22,422 bases of DNA from Pirellulales bacterium (GTDB lineage Bacteria > Planctomycetota > Planctomycetia > Pirellulales > Thermoguttaceae), in contig JAUWJC010000002.1 of the NCBI GenBank assembly GCA_030607895.1, positions 1 through 22,422 of the forward strand. Direction: 5' to 3'. The position numbers and the translations under genes are program-made. The stretch's first letter is position 1, and each line of letters opens with the position of its first letter. Shown in pieces: positions 7,666 to 15,209 of the stretch. The notes under the pieces were generated by a model. That model was not told the DNA's origin, ran no database searches, and saw only the letters and a program-made list of their open reading frames with translations.

Positions 7666-7728
7666 AGGGACGAGGAATTAGGGGCGAGGGCAGAAAGTGC
7701 GAAGCCGCAAGCGGCACCCCTCGTCCCT
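7666..7728. terminator. stem-loop between convergent genes
   Basis: AGGGACGAGG (7666-7675) pairs with CCTCGTCCCT (7719-7728), with an inner hairpin GCCGC-AA-GCGGC at 7704-7715. It lies between the ends of two convergent genes and could stop transcription from both sides. There is no U-tract, and the sequence may instead be one more dispersed repeat. Confidence 0.4.
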
Positions 7729-7746
7729 CACTCCTCGCTTTGGGCT

Positions 7747-8085
7747 TCACGTCCCGACGTCTGTTTCTTCCCGCTCGATCAGGAACAGGGTGCTCAGGAC
7801 GCGGTAGGCGGCCAGCAGGACGAACGCGCCGCCGGTGGCGGCCAGCAATCCCACGGGACTGATAGGGTTGGCCGGTTCGGCCTCCCAGAATCGGGAAGAG
7901 AAATAAGACAACACCAACAGGCCGATCGTACTGCCGGTGATGCCGACGACCAGTGTGGCCACGGCCCCGGCCGGCTCGCGGCCCGGCAGAATGGCCCTGG
8001 CCAACCGCCCGGCCAGGGTTCCAAACCCGATCCAGATCAGCACGACGTTGACCCATTGTTGGGCGGTCTCGGACAATACGCCCAC
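7747..8085 (-). CDS. small three-helix membrane protein, GlsB/YeaQ-like
   Basis: The 112-aa protein has three hydrophobic segments: WVNVVLIWIGFGTLAGRL near the N terminus, GAVATLVVGITGSTIGLLVL in the middle and PVGLLAATGGAFVLLAAYRV near the C terminus. The order and glycine-rich character resemble transglycosylase-associated GlsB/YeaQ/YmgE membrane proteins, whose function is poorly known. I chose the GTG at 8085 because GGGAG at 8097-8093 precedes it by 7 bases; a TTG at 8136 would add residues without a ribosome binding site. The charged tail EREETDVGT ends the protein. It may be cotranscribed with the downstream part of a minus-strand unit after the lipoprotein gene, 257 bases upstream. 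Confidence 0.65.
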   Translation of the reverse strand: MGVLSETAQQWVNVVLIWIGFGTLAGRLARAILPGREPAGAVATLVVGITGSTIGLLVLSYFSSRFWEAEPANPISPVGLLAATGGAFVLLAAYRVLSTLFLIEREETDVGT

Positions 8086-8283
8086 GATTCGGCTCCCATG
8101 GGTCTTCGGGCGGGTCCTTCGGCTACTGACGTCCAAGGAGCGTACCTACCCCTTAGACGTCGGCAACCAAAGGCGCCGTCCCCCTGTAACGTTCCAGTGG
8201 TCGGATCCGCTTGGACAGCAAGTGCCGGCAGAGCGCAGCCGCTCGAACGTTCGGCATGATCTCGTATGTAGCGATCACTGGTG

Positions 8284-8340
8284 AGTGGTCAGTTGCGAAT
8301 CTGCCAGCGGCTTTCTGACCACTGGCCACTGGCCACTGGC
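8284..8340. repeat. inverted AGTGGTCAG plus 7-bp tandem ACTGGCC
   Basis: AGTGGTCAG (8284-8292) pairs with CTGACCACT (8315-8323). The right arm runs into ACTGGCC repeated at 8321-8327, 8328-8334 and partly 8335-8340. It lies just after the lipoprotein gene's stop on the minus strand, so it could act as its terminator. Confidence 0.6.
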
Positions 8341-8342
8341 TA

Positions 8343-8579
8343 CTATTGGCCCATCAACGCCTCCTCCTGGGCATGTGCTTTCAGTGCAGCCGCCTCCTTG
8401 GCCAATTTGAACTCTGGACCGGGTGCGAAGTACTGGACGTCGTCCGACATGTAATACGGACTGGGTAGCGTTTGGCCCCCAACATCCACCTGACAACCGG
8501 CCGCAACCAGGGCGGACAAGATACCCAGGCCGATCCACGCATCTCGCAGCCTGCGTCGCCGCTTGTTCGAGCCGCTCAT
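8343..8579 (-). CDS. small planctomycete-type lipoprotein (78 aa)
   Basis: The protein starts MSGSNKRRRRLRDAWIGLGI and has a lipobox LVAAGC with Cys at residue 29, so it should be lipid-anchored after signal peptidase II cleavage. The mature part contains QTLPSPYYMSDDVQYF, PGPEFKLAKEAAA and an alanine-rich helix. I recall very similar short lipoproteins across planctomycetes, with no assigned function. The start is firm: GGAGG at 8591-8587 lies 7 bases before the ATG. The mature domain of about 50 residues is too small for an enzyme, so a structural or envelope role is a guess. Confidence 0.75.
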   Translation of the reverse strand: MSGSNKRRRRLRDAWIGLGILSALVAAGCQVDVGGQTLPSPYYMSDDVQYFAPGPEFKLAKEAAALKAHAQEEALMGQ

Positions 8580-8802
8580 CCGGTTACCTCCGCCTGCTCG
8601 ATCAGGGTTCTGCCTCGCGCCGGCATTCCCACCCTACAGAGCATGGGCAAGAAACACCGCGACCAATACAATTGATACAACCGTTATCGTCAACCACATC
8701 GGTCAGACTTTAGCTCGGCAGCCGTCGCACGGTCCCTTTTCCGTACTGATTTGCCTCAGAGCTTGTGAATGTTTCGATTTCCCATCACCAGGGCTACAAT
8801 AT

Positions 8803-8860
8803 GTAGGGTGCGTGAAACGCACCACCCACTACAGCTTGTGGTGCGTTTCACGCACCCTAC
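8803..8860. repeat. perfect 23-bp inverted repeat GTAGGGTGCGTG
   Basis: The left arm 8803-8825 and right arm 8838-8860 are exact reverse complements around a 12-base loop. The ends GTAGGGTG / CACCCTAC match the ends of the elements at 4015-4142, but the inner stem differs. It resembles widespread TAGGGTGCGT repeats of bacterial intergenic regions. Confidence 0.8.
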
Positions 8861-8908
8861 AAAAATTCACAACCTCTCACTGCGGGTTGCGGAATGCCCG
8901 CGCACCAC

Positions 8909-8928
8909 CCGCCCTGAGGACAGGGCGG
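8909..8928. repeat. CCGCCCTG-AGGA-CAGGGCGG hairpin, copy 2
   Basis: Identical 20-mer to 5750-5769, in the non-coding gap between the lipoprotein gene and the CHAT gene. It is followed 77 bases later by the second 59-bp repeat, the same order as at the first site. Confidence 0.75.
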
Positions 8929-9005
8929 CTCGGACTGCGATTTTGGCACCGGCGTCTGGAAAACGCCTTTGCCGGCGCGTAATATAATAGTATCGTGAGG
9001 ATTGA

Positions 9006-9064
9006 GCGAGCCGCCGGGGTTATCCCGGCGCTGCACCGGCACGGGGGTGAACCCCGCGGCTCGC
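9006..9064. repeat. 59-bp GCGAGCCGC palindromic repeat, copy 2
   Basis: Same length and orientation as 5821-5879, with about 7 differences. It lies about 50 bases upstream of the CHAT gene start, so it is part of that gene's leader region. The rest of the 533-base gap 8580-9112 holds the two repeats above and a TATAAT at 8983-8988 without a matching -35. Confidence 0.8.
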
Positions 9065-9112
9065 TGGTTACCAGGCATCACGGAAGGGGATACTGGAAGA
9101 GGACACCAAAAC

Positions 9113-12100
9113 ATGATTCTCCCCTCTTTTTCAGGCCATTTCACTGCGGGAAACGGCCGAATTTGGCCGGCGGTCCGATTGGCCTCGATTCCAATTGTCG
9201 GGTTGCTCCTTTTCCCGGTGTGGATTTCTTCGGCACGAGCCCAGGTGGACGAGCGGAGTGTGCCAACACAGATATACCACGCCAACTTCGGCAATTTCTA
9301 CGAGGGCCGATACAAGGACGCTTTGGCGGAATTCCGGGCCGAGGGTCGCGGGGCCATCAAGACGGGCCAATTGCGATGGATCGACTCGATCTGCTATCAC
9401 ACGATGTGTGGCGAGTGCTACTACCACATGGGGCAATTACCCCAAGCACTTGAGCACTATACGTCGGCGTTGAAGATGTTTTCGGCCTATTCCGACTGGA
9501 TGATCCGGGTGAAGTTCCCGCCGTCGATCCGGCCGGCCGGGGCTGGCGCCTACAAGCAAATCCCTTGGGGTAAGAGCACGCGTCGGGCGCGGCTGGGACA
9601 CTTCCCCAATTCGATGCTGATCGGCCGTGGACGAATCGACAACAACGAACAATACAAGCATGGCGGCATAGTCGATCACGCCCGCTTCTTGCCAATTCAA
9701 GTGGGAGAAATCGTCCGCTGTACAACGCTGGCCATGCGGCGACGGCTGGAACTGATGGGGCCGGTTTGCCGGCACGATCCACTTACCGCGCAACTGATAA
9801 CCGCCTTGTCGCGTCGTCCCGGTCCACCCAATCACTGGTCGGAAGCCTGGATCGACGTGCAACTCGGTTTGGCGCTGTTGGCCGGCGGCCGGGAGGCACA
9901 GGCGATCGGGCACTTCGAGCGGTCGGTGGTGGCCGCCGGCGAGTTCGACCACCCCCTGACAAGTACCGCCCTGTTGACCCTGGGCCAACTGGCTTTGGGG
10001 CGGGGTGATTACGCGGCCGCGTCGAAATGCTTCTTGGTAGCCAGCTACGCCGCGGTCTATTTCTTCGACGGTGGCGTGCTGGAAGAAGCGTTGCGCTACG
10101 GGACCCTGTCGCACCTGTTGGCCAACCGCAAGGGCGTCTATCCCCCGCTCGTTCCGGCGGCTCGCTGGGCCAAGGTGAAGGGGCTCCGCCAGTTGCAGGT
10201 CTCGCTGCTTGTGTCGGCGGCGGAGAACTACGCCGTCCTGAGGCAAACCCGACAAGCGGCCGGGCTGCTTGGCGACGCCAAACTGGCAATCGGCCGGCGG
10301 GAGATGGGTGCCGGTCGAATCGGTGCCCAATGTAGTTTCCTTAACTCCCTGGTGCTGTTCCAGCAGGGCAAGATCGACTTGGGAGACCAGGCCCTGGCGA
10401 CCGCCATGGGTTACATGCGGCACGGCTCGTACTGGCTGTTCAGGATATCGCTGGCCGACAATCTCTACGTGGCCGGGGCAATCCGCCCGCGCGTGGCGAT
10501 GGACCTTTACGCCAACGTGCTCCGCGATCCGAAGCCGGCCGACTGGGCGGCCAGCCCGATCGAATCGTTGGCCGTGCTTGTCAGTCCGCACCCGGTGCCC
10601 TTGGAGCACTGGTTCGAGGTGGCGCTGGAGCGTAAGAACTTCGAGAAGGCAATGGAGATTTCCGACCGGATGCGGCGGCACCGATTCTTCAGTTCGCTGG
10701 GTTTCGGCGGTCGGTTGACGTCGTTGCGCTGGATTCTCGAAGGGCCGATCGCCGCGTTGGACAAGGAGGCCCAGCTACAACGGCAAGACTTGCTGGTCCG
10801 TTACCCGGGCTACGAGAAGCTTTCGCGGCAGGCCAGACAAATCCGCGACCACCTGCGGGCCGAGCCGCTGGTGATCGAGGACCCGGAAGCCGCCACAAAG
10901 AAGAAAAAGCCCCTGGCCAGTCTGGCCGAGGTCAGCCTGCTTAGGGAAGCCGTGTTGCGGGAGATGGCCGTCCGCCGCGACCCGGCCAAGTTGGTCTTCC
11001 CGCCGCTTAGGTCGGTCAAGGAAGTCCAAGGCTCGCTACCCGGCGGCCGGGCCCTGTTGGTCTTCTTCGCCACCAGCCGGCATTTGTATGGGTTCCTGTT
11101 GAACAAGGAGCGATACACTTACTGGCAGGTGGGCGCCCCGGCCGTGTTGAACAAGCGGATTGTCGGTCTGCTGCGCGAGATGGGTCAATTCGAACAGAAC
11201 CGTGAGTTGGCCGTCAAAGAGTTGGCTGACACCCACTGGAAGCAATCCTCCCGGGACATGCTGGACTTAATCCTAAAGGGCTCCAAGGCAGATTTTACCA
11301 AGAATTTCAAGGAACTGATTATCGTACCCGACGGCGTGCTCTGGTACCTGCCGTTCGAGTCGCTCGAGGTGGACATCGACGGTCAATTGCAACCGCTGAT
11401 TTCAAGGTTCCGGATTCGCTACGCACCGACCATTTCGTTGGCCGTCCCGGACGGTCGGGGTCGCAAGCCGACGGGCAACACGGCCGTGGTGGTGGGTCAT
11501 CTTTTCCCACGCGACGACGACGCGGTTGCCCAAGCAGCCTTCGAACAACTCTCCCGCGCCGTTGCCGGGGCCGTGGCACTGAAGAATCCGATGCCGGGGC
11601 CTTCGGCGGTTTACGGGTCGCTGTTCGATCGGTTGATTGTGCTCGACGACATCCTTCCTTCCGAAAGCGGCCCCTATGGTTGGGCGCCGGTCCCAATCGA
11701 ACGAGGCAAGCCAGGCAACACGCTGAACGATTGGCTCTCGTTGCCCTGGGATGGTCCGGAAACAATAATCCTGCCCGGCTTCCACACGGCAGCCGAGAAC
11801 TCGCTGAAGCGGGTAAATCCAGCCGTGGCCGGCGCGGAGATGTTCTTGTCGGTGTGTGGGCTGATGTCTAATGGGGCGAAGACGCTACTTCTGAGCCGCT
11901 GGCGAACCGGCGGCGAGACCAGTTTCGAGTTGGTCCGCGAGTTCGCCCAGGAGTTACCCCATACATCGCCGGCCGACGCCTGGCAACGGGCCGTGCTATT
12001 GACGATGGATTCGCGGTTGAACCTGGAAGCGGAGCCGCGTGTGAAGCGGACAACCGCCCAAGACCCACCAAAGGCCACGCATCCTTTCTTCTGGGCCGGC

Positions 12101-12208
12101 TACATGCTGATCGACTCGGGCGATGCGCCCCAGGAGCCGGAACCCGAGCCGGACGAACCGGTACTGAAGTTCAAGAAACCGGCACAACCGGCGCCGAAAA
12201 AGCAGTAG
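9113..12208 (+). CDS. exported TPR-CHAT protein with altered CHAT dyad
   Basis: This 1031-aa protein begins MILPSFSGHF with a hydrophobic stretch LASIPIVGLLLFPVWISSAR ending in ARAQ, a signal peptide. ATG 9113 is preceded by GGAAGAGGA. A TTG start further upstream would fall in the 59-bp repeat. TPR-like helices occupy the first half, for example GNFYEGRYKDALAEF and YYHMGQLPQALEHYTSAL. The C-terminal part is a CHAT domain: ELIIVPDGVLWYLPFESL (about 734-751), then ILPGFHTAAENS (His 891), LSVCG (Cys 915) and AKTLLLSRW. Aligning by eye with classical CHAT proteins (H.ATHG and LSAC), the usual His position reads IVLDDI and the usual Cys position reads LPGFH. The domain may thus be inactive or use His 891/Cys 915; this is inference. 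The last 35 residues are Pro/Glu/Lys-rich. The exported location differs from cytosolic defence CHATs. Confidence 0.82.
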   Translation: MILPSFSGHFTAGNGRIWPAVRLASIPIVGLLLFPVWISSARAQVDERSVPTQIYHANFGNFYEGRYKDALAEFRAEGRGAIKTGQLRWIDSICYHTMCGECYYHMGQLPQALEHYTSALKMFSAYSDWMIRVKFPPSIRPAGAGAYKQIPWGKSTRRARLGHFPNSMLIGRGRIDNNEQYKHGGIVDHARFLPIQVGEIVRCTTLAMRRRLELMGPVCRHDPLTAQLITALSRRPGPPNHWSEAWIDVQLGLALLAGGREAQAIGHFERSVVAAGEFDHPLTSTALLTLGQLALGRGDYAAASKCFLVASYAAVYFFDGGVLEEALRYGTLSHLLANRKGVYPPLVPAARWAKVKGLRQLQVSLLVSAAENYAVLRQTRQAAGLLGDAKLAIGRREMGAGRIGAQCSFLNSLVLFQQGKIDLGDQALATAMGYMRHGSYWLFRISLADNLYVAGAIRPRVAMDLYANVLRDPKPADWAASPIESLAVLVSPHPVPLEHWFEVALERKNFEKAMEISDRMRRHRFFSSLGFGGRLTSLRWILEGPIAALDKEAQLQRQDLLVRYPGYEKLSRQARQIRDHLRAEPLVIEDPEAATKKKKPLASLAEVSLLREAVLREMAVRRDPAKLVFPPLRSVKEVQGSLPGGRALLVFFATSRHLYGFLLNKERYTYWQVGAPAVLNKRIVGLLREMGQFEQNRELAVKELADTHWKQSSRDMLDLILKGSKADFTKNFKELIIVPDGVLWYLPFESLEVDIDGQLQPLISRFRIRYAPTISLAVPDGRGRKPTGNTAVVVGHLFPRDDDAVAQAAFEQLSRAVAGAVALKNPMPGPSAVYGSLFDRLIVLDDILPSESGPYGWAPVPIERGKPGNTLNDWLSLPWDGPETIILPGFHTAAENSLKRVNPAVAGAEMFLSVCGLMSNGAKTLLLSRWRTGGETSFELVREFAQELPHTSPADAWQRAVLLTMDSRLNLEAEPRVKRTTAQDPPKATHPFFWAGYMLIDSGDAPQEPEPEPDEPVLKFKKPAQPAPKKQ

Positions 12209-12248
12209 TCCGCGGTGCGGCGGAGCCGCAACCAAAATCGCAGTTCTG

Positions 12249-12346
12249 TCCCTCAGCCCCCCGCTCTGCCGGGGGATTGTCGGAAAACCCATTGAACGCA
12301 GGTCATCGGCACCACCCGTCCCCCGGCAAAGCCGGGGGCTGAGGGA
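12249..12346. repeat. inverted repeat, 28-bp arms (CCCTCAGCCCCC)
   Basis: The arm 12249-12276 and the arm 12319-12346 are reverse complements with two mismatches; each arm itself contains a GC-rich CCCCC..GGGGG hairpin. It follows the CHAT stop by about 40 bases and could terminate its transcript, but has no U-tract. It is one of several repeats in the gene-free stretch 12209-12855. Confidence 0.7.
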
Positions 12347-12444
12347 AAACTTCGTCAGGAAACAAGCTTTTACGGATTTGCAATACGAAGCGAAGAAAGA
12401 TCAACCCGCTAACGACGTGTTCTTCCGACATTTTCTGCTTCTCC

Positions 12445-12570
12445 CTTCGTGTTCTTCGTGCCCTTCGTGGTAAATCAATAGCTCCTTGAGGACCGTTTCG
12501 CCAAGTTTTTCGGCTGATCCCAGAACCAAGACAGTCGAACAATCCGTGTTTGATCCGTGCTTCATCCGTG
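12445..12570. repeat. short tandem repeats CTTCGTG x3 and ATCCGTG x3
   Basis: CTTCGTG recurs every 9 bases at 12445, 12454 and 12463. ATCCGTG recurs every 11 bases at 12542, 12553 and 12564. Such strings are common in intergenic DNA of environmental bacteria. Similar flanks GTCAGGAAACAAGC (near 12355) and GTCAGGAAAACAAGC (near 12598) bracket the segment, suggesting an inserted or duplicated block of about 240 bases. No gene is supported inside. Confidence 0.6.
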
Positions 12571-12660
12571 GCTCTTTGTTGTTTGGCAAGAAATATGTCA
12601 GGAAAACAAGCGTTTGCGAGTTTTTAGTCCCGGAGCCGGTAACGGCTTGTCCGTCCCCGA

Positions 12661-12741
12661 GCCGAAAAAGGGACCAGGTTTAATTTGCCGGAACGGCCCG
12701 AAGGGTGCTTCGCACAAATTAAACCTGGTCCCTTTTTCGGC
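12661..12741. repeat. REP-like perfect palindrome (AAAAAGGGACCAGG type)
   Basis: The left arm 12661-12686 (GCCGAAAAAGGGACCAGG...) is exactly reverse-complementary to 12716-12741, giving 26-bp arms. The 29-base loop carries GCCGGAACGGC and CGAAGGGTGCTTCG mini-hairpins. The AAAGGGAC stem start is related to the 570-623 palindrome. The type resembles sites associated with REP-associated tyrosine transposases, none of which is present here. Confidence 0.8.
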
Positions 12742-12855
12742 CCAGACTCACGTAGCATTTTTCGGGCGAACGGCGCATAATGCCACATTGGCGGTCAAGC
12801 TGTTGCCTGCCGCATATATCCTGCCCCTAAAACCCACCAATTACAGGACGGAGTC

Positions 12856-14547
12856 ATGCCCATGTTGCGTTCAGTTCGATTTGTGGTGCTAGCCCTGCTG
12901 GCAGCCGGCGCGCTGTCCGGCGGTCCGGGCCAGGCGGAAAACGAAGGCCGGGAAGACCTGGATCGGGCTACCGAGGCGAAATTGGAGGCTTCGACATTGA
13001 GCGATCTGAGCAAGGTGATCGAGCTGTGCCAGAGTGCTCTGAAGAAGGGGCTCGACGAGGAGAATGCGCGGTTTGCCAAGCAGTTGTTGGCCTCGACCCA
13101 TTTTCAGCGGGGCGAGAACGTTAGCAAGACTATCTTCGCCGCTTCGCCCCCGGACCCCAGATGGCCCCAATTCCGCCGCCTCGCACTGACCGATCTGGAG
13201 AAGGCGGTCGAACTGGACCCGAAACAGCCCGAGGCCTTTTTCCTCATAGCCCAACTCAACCTCCTGCCGGATGGAGATGCCAAGCGCGCTGCCGAAGCAC
13301 TCGACCAATCGATTGCCCTGAAGTTCGATGATCCGCGGCTTCGTGCCAAAGCGCTGGCGCTTCGGGCCGGCCTGCGGAAGGATGCCAAGAAGAAACTGGC
13401 CGATCTGGACGAAGCGGTCCGCATTGCGCCGAACAGCCCTGTCGCGCTGCGGACCCGGGGCCTGGAGTATGCCAAACAGGGCAAGCCGGAAAAGGCACTG
13501 GCTGATTTTCAAAAGGCCGTCAAGCTGGACCCCGACCACGCCCCAACTTACGAAGCACAAGCCATGGTATTGGCCACGTTGAAGAAGTACGACGAGGCGC
13601 TGGTCAGTCTCGACCAGGCGCAACAACTCGACCCCAACTCGATCGCTCCGCTGATGCGCCGGGCACAGGTTCACAGCCTGCAATCGAATTTCGCGGCCGC
13701 CTTGCACGATCTCGATCAGGCCGTCACCATGAAGCCCGACAACGTCGTCGTGCTGATCTTGCGTGCCGAAGTCCATCACGAATTGGGTCAACTCGACAAA
13801 GCACTTGCCGATGCCGACAAGGCGCTGGAATTGAAGCCCCAACTGAAGCCGGCCAGGCGGCTCCGAGTAATGCTCCTGGCCGACGCCGGCAAACTGGGCG
13901 CGGCCGTCGACGATCTGGAAGAACTGCTCGAAGATGACCCCGACGACGTGACCTTGCGACTGCAACTGGCCATGTTCCACCACGCCCAGAAAAAAACCAA
14001 AAAGGCGGTCGAACTCTTCTCCGCCATCCTGGCCGACGATCCGAAAAACGGGCATGCCTTGCGGGGTCGGGCCGATTCGCTCCTGGGAATCGGTAAACAT
14101 GCCGAAGCCATTGCCGACTACGAAAAAGCACTCAAGCTCTGTTCCGAAGAATCCGGTATCTACAATAACCTGGCCTGGGTCCTGGCAACCTCGCCCGACG
14201 ACAAACTGCGTAACGGCCGGCGTGCCGTCAAGCTGGCCACCAAGGCCTGTGAACTGACTAAATACAAGAAGGCCCACATCCTCAGCACGCTTGCCGCCGC
14301 CTACGCCGAGACGGGCGGCATGAACGACGCCGTCAAATGGGCCGAAAAGGCCGTCGAGTTGGGCGGCCCAGACAAGAAAGAGGCACTCACCAAGGAACTG
14401 GAAAGCTACCGGGCAGGAAAGCCATGGCGCGAATTGCTCTCGGACGAGAAACAAGAAGACAAAAAGGCCGAGAAGAAGAAAGAAAGGAGGAAAGGAATAG
14501 ACCCGCCGCCGGGTGGTGCCCAGCGCCCCACATTCCGACACGAGTGA
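12856..14547 (+). CDS. exported tetratricopeptide-repeat protein
   Basis: The 563-aa protein starts MPMLRSVRFVVLALLAAGAL and ends its signal peptide near GGPGQA. From about residue 105 to 500 it consists of consecutive 34-residue TPR units, for example EKALADFQKAVKLDPDHAPT, DEALVSLDQAQQLDPNS and DKALADADKALELKPQ. The C terminus is a Lys/Glu-rich tail followed by a Pro-rich end. It is likely a periplasmic protein-protein scaffold; the partner is unknown. Two starts are possible: AGGA at 12845-12848 suits ATG 12856, while GGAG at 12850-12853 suits ATG 12862. It follows the exported TPR-CHAT gene in the same direction, but 650 bases with a strong palindrome separate them, so cotranscription is doubtful. 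A 567-codon frame on the opposite strand is a codon-bias shadow. Confidence 0.85.
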   Translation: MPMLRSVRFVVLALLAAGALSGGPGQAENEGREDLDRATEAKLEASTLSDLSKVIELCQSALKKGLDEENARFAKQLLASTHFQRGENVSKTIFAASPPDPRWPQFRRLALTDLEKAVELDPKQPEAFFLIAQLNLLPDGDAKRAAEALDQSIALKFDDPRLRAKALALRAGLRKDAKKKLADLDEAVRIAPNSPVALRTRGLEYAKQGKPEKALADFQKAVKLDPDHAPTYEAQAMVLATLKKYDEALVSLDQAQQLDPNSIAPLMRRAQVHSLQSNFAAALHDLDQAVTMKPDNVVVLILRAEVHHELGQLDKALADADKALELKPQLKPARRLRVMLLADAGKLGAAVDDLEELLEDDPDDVTLRLQLAMFHHAQKKTKKAVELFSAILADDPKNGHALRGRADSLLGIGKHAEAIADYEKALKLCSEESGIYNNLAWVLATSPDDKLRNGRRAVKLATKACELTKYKKAHILSTLAAAYAETGGMNDAVKWAEKAVELGGPDKKEALTKELESYRAGKPWRELLSDEKQEDKKAEKKKERRKGIDPPPGGAQRPTFRHE

Positions 14548-14585
14548 AAAACGCGTTGTAGGGTTGGTTGAAAGCGTAATGACGA

Positions 14586-14614
14586 ATGACAATTCACGAA
14601 TCCTGTGGTAGAAT
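14586..14614 (+). promoter_or_regulatory. candidate promoter for the DUF4258/DUF2283 pair
   Basis: ATGACA (14586-14591) and TAGAAT (14609-14614) are 17 bases apart. A start seven bases after the -10 would be base 14621, the G of the GTG start codon. That fits a leaderless mRNA and the lack of a Shine-Dalgarno sequence there. Confidence 0.45.
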
Positions 14615-14620
14615 TCTCCC

Positions 14621-14860
14621 GTGGACGATTCGAGTCATTTCAGGCACATGCTGAACGAACGCGGGATTGAGCCCGAGTGGGCAGACCGGACCACGCGTGA
14701 TCCTGACCGTACGGAAGAACATGACGACGGCACCTGGCATTTCATCAAACAAATTCCCGAGTTCGGGAATCGTTGGCTTCGGATCGTGGTGAATGTCTCC
14801 GTCGCGCCCGAAAAGCGCTTGACCGCGTTCTTTGACCGAAGATTGAGGAAACCGCAGTGA
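14621..14860 (+). CDS. DUF4258 family protein (toxin-like)
   Basis: This 79-aa protein starts at GTG 14621. SSHFRHMLNERGIEPEWADR followed by DPDRTEE and then NRWLRIVVNVSVAPEKRLTA matches the DUF4258 pattern (HF..R..ERGI....V......DP..., then a beta-rich core). DUF4258 proteins are small and often paired with a DUF2283 gene in what look like toxin-antitoxin modules; biochemical activity is not established to my knowledge. The stop overlaps the next start as GTGA, so the pair is translationally coupled. No ribosome binding site precedes the GTG; see the promoter at 14586-14614. A diverged copy of its C-terminal half lies at 16326-16425. Confidence 0.78.
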   Translation: MDDSSHFRHMLNERGIEPEWADRTTRDPDRTEEHDDGTWHFIKQIPEFGNRWLRIVVNVSVAPEKRLTAFFDRRLRKPQ

Positions 14861-15057
14861 GAATCAAGGTAGACAAAGGCAGCGATGCGCTCTACTTCCG
14901 TCTTGACGAAAACAAGATCGTCGAGTCAGAGGAAGTCCGTCCCGGAGTTATTCTGGATTTCGACGAGAATGACCGAGTGATCGGAGTGGAGTTTCTCGGG
15001 ATCTCCGCACGGGCGACAGAGGAAGAACTCTCCAATCTGCAGTTCGAAACTGTATGA
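14857..15057 (+). CDS. DUF2283 family protein (antitoxin-like)
   Basis: The 66-aa protein begins MRIKVDKGSDALYFRLDENK, the hallmark of DUF2283 (..DalYi.l......s.ev.pgvi.D.d..g.vvGiEil), and continues EEVRPGVILDFDEN, VIGVEFLGIS. DUF2283 proteins are usually encoded next to DUF4258 and may be the antitoxin; this is inferred from gene pairing, not shown. It starts with GTG at 14857, overlapping the DUF4258 stop by GTGA. A truncated relative at 16423-16479 stops after 18 codons. Confidence 0.85.
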   Translation: MRIKVDKGSDALYFRLDENKIVESEEVRPGVILDFDENDRVIGVEFLGISARATEEELSNLQFETV

Positions 15058-15209
15058 GATGTAGATATTTCCTAACCGTCACGGATTTTGGGGAGGGAGA
15101 TTGACCGCATGATCTCCGCCCCCAGCAGGCTTGGGGGAAGCAAGAAGTACATGAGCCCTGAACGGGCGGAATTGCACAATCTCAACGTCAAATGAAGAGG
15201 TAATCAGCA

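Noticed and set aside
7228..8259. 343-codon plus-strand frame across the GNAT gene end
   Set aside because: Different frame from the GNAT protein and runs through the intergenic stem-loop and two minus-strand genes.
8983..8988. TATAAT upstream of the CHAT gene as a promoter
   Set aside because: No -35-like hexamer at 15-19 bases upstream.
9437..10681. 414-codon minus-strand frame inside the CHAT gene
   Set aside because: Antisense shadow of the TPR region; no recognisable domain and no start context.
12889..14592. 567-codon open frame on the minus strand opposite the TPR gene
   Set aside because: It mirrors the TPR gene's codon bias, is rich in Gln/Gly/Val/Phe with no family likeness, while the plus strand has a signal peptide, ribosome binding site and clear TPR repeats.
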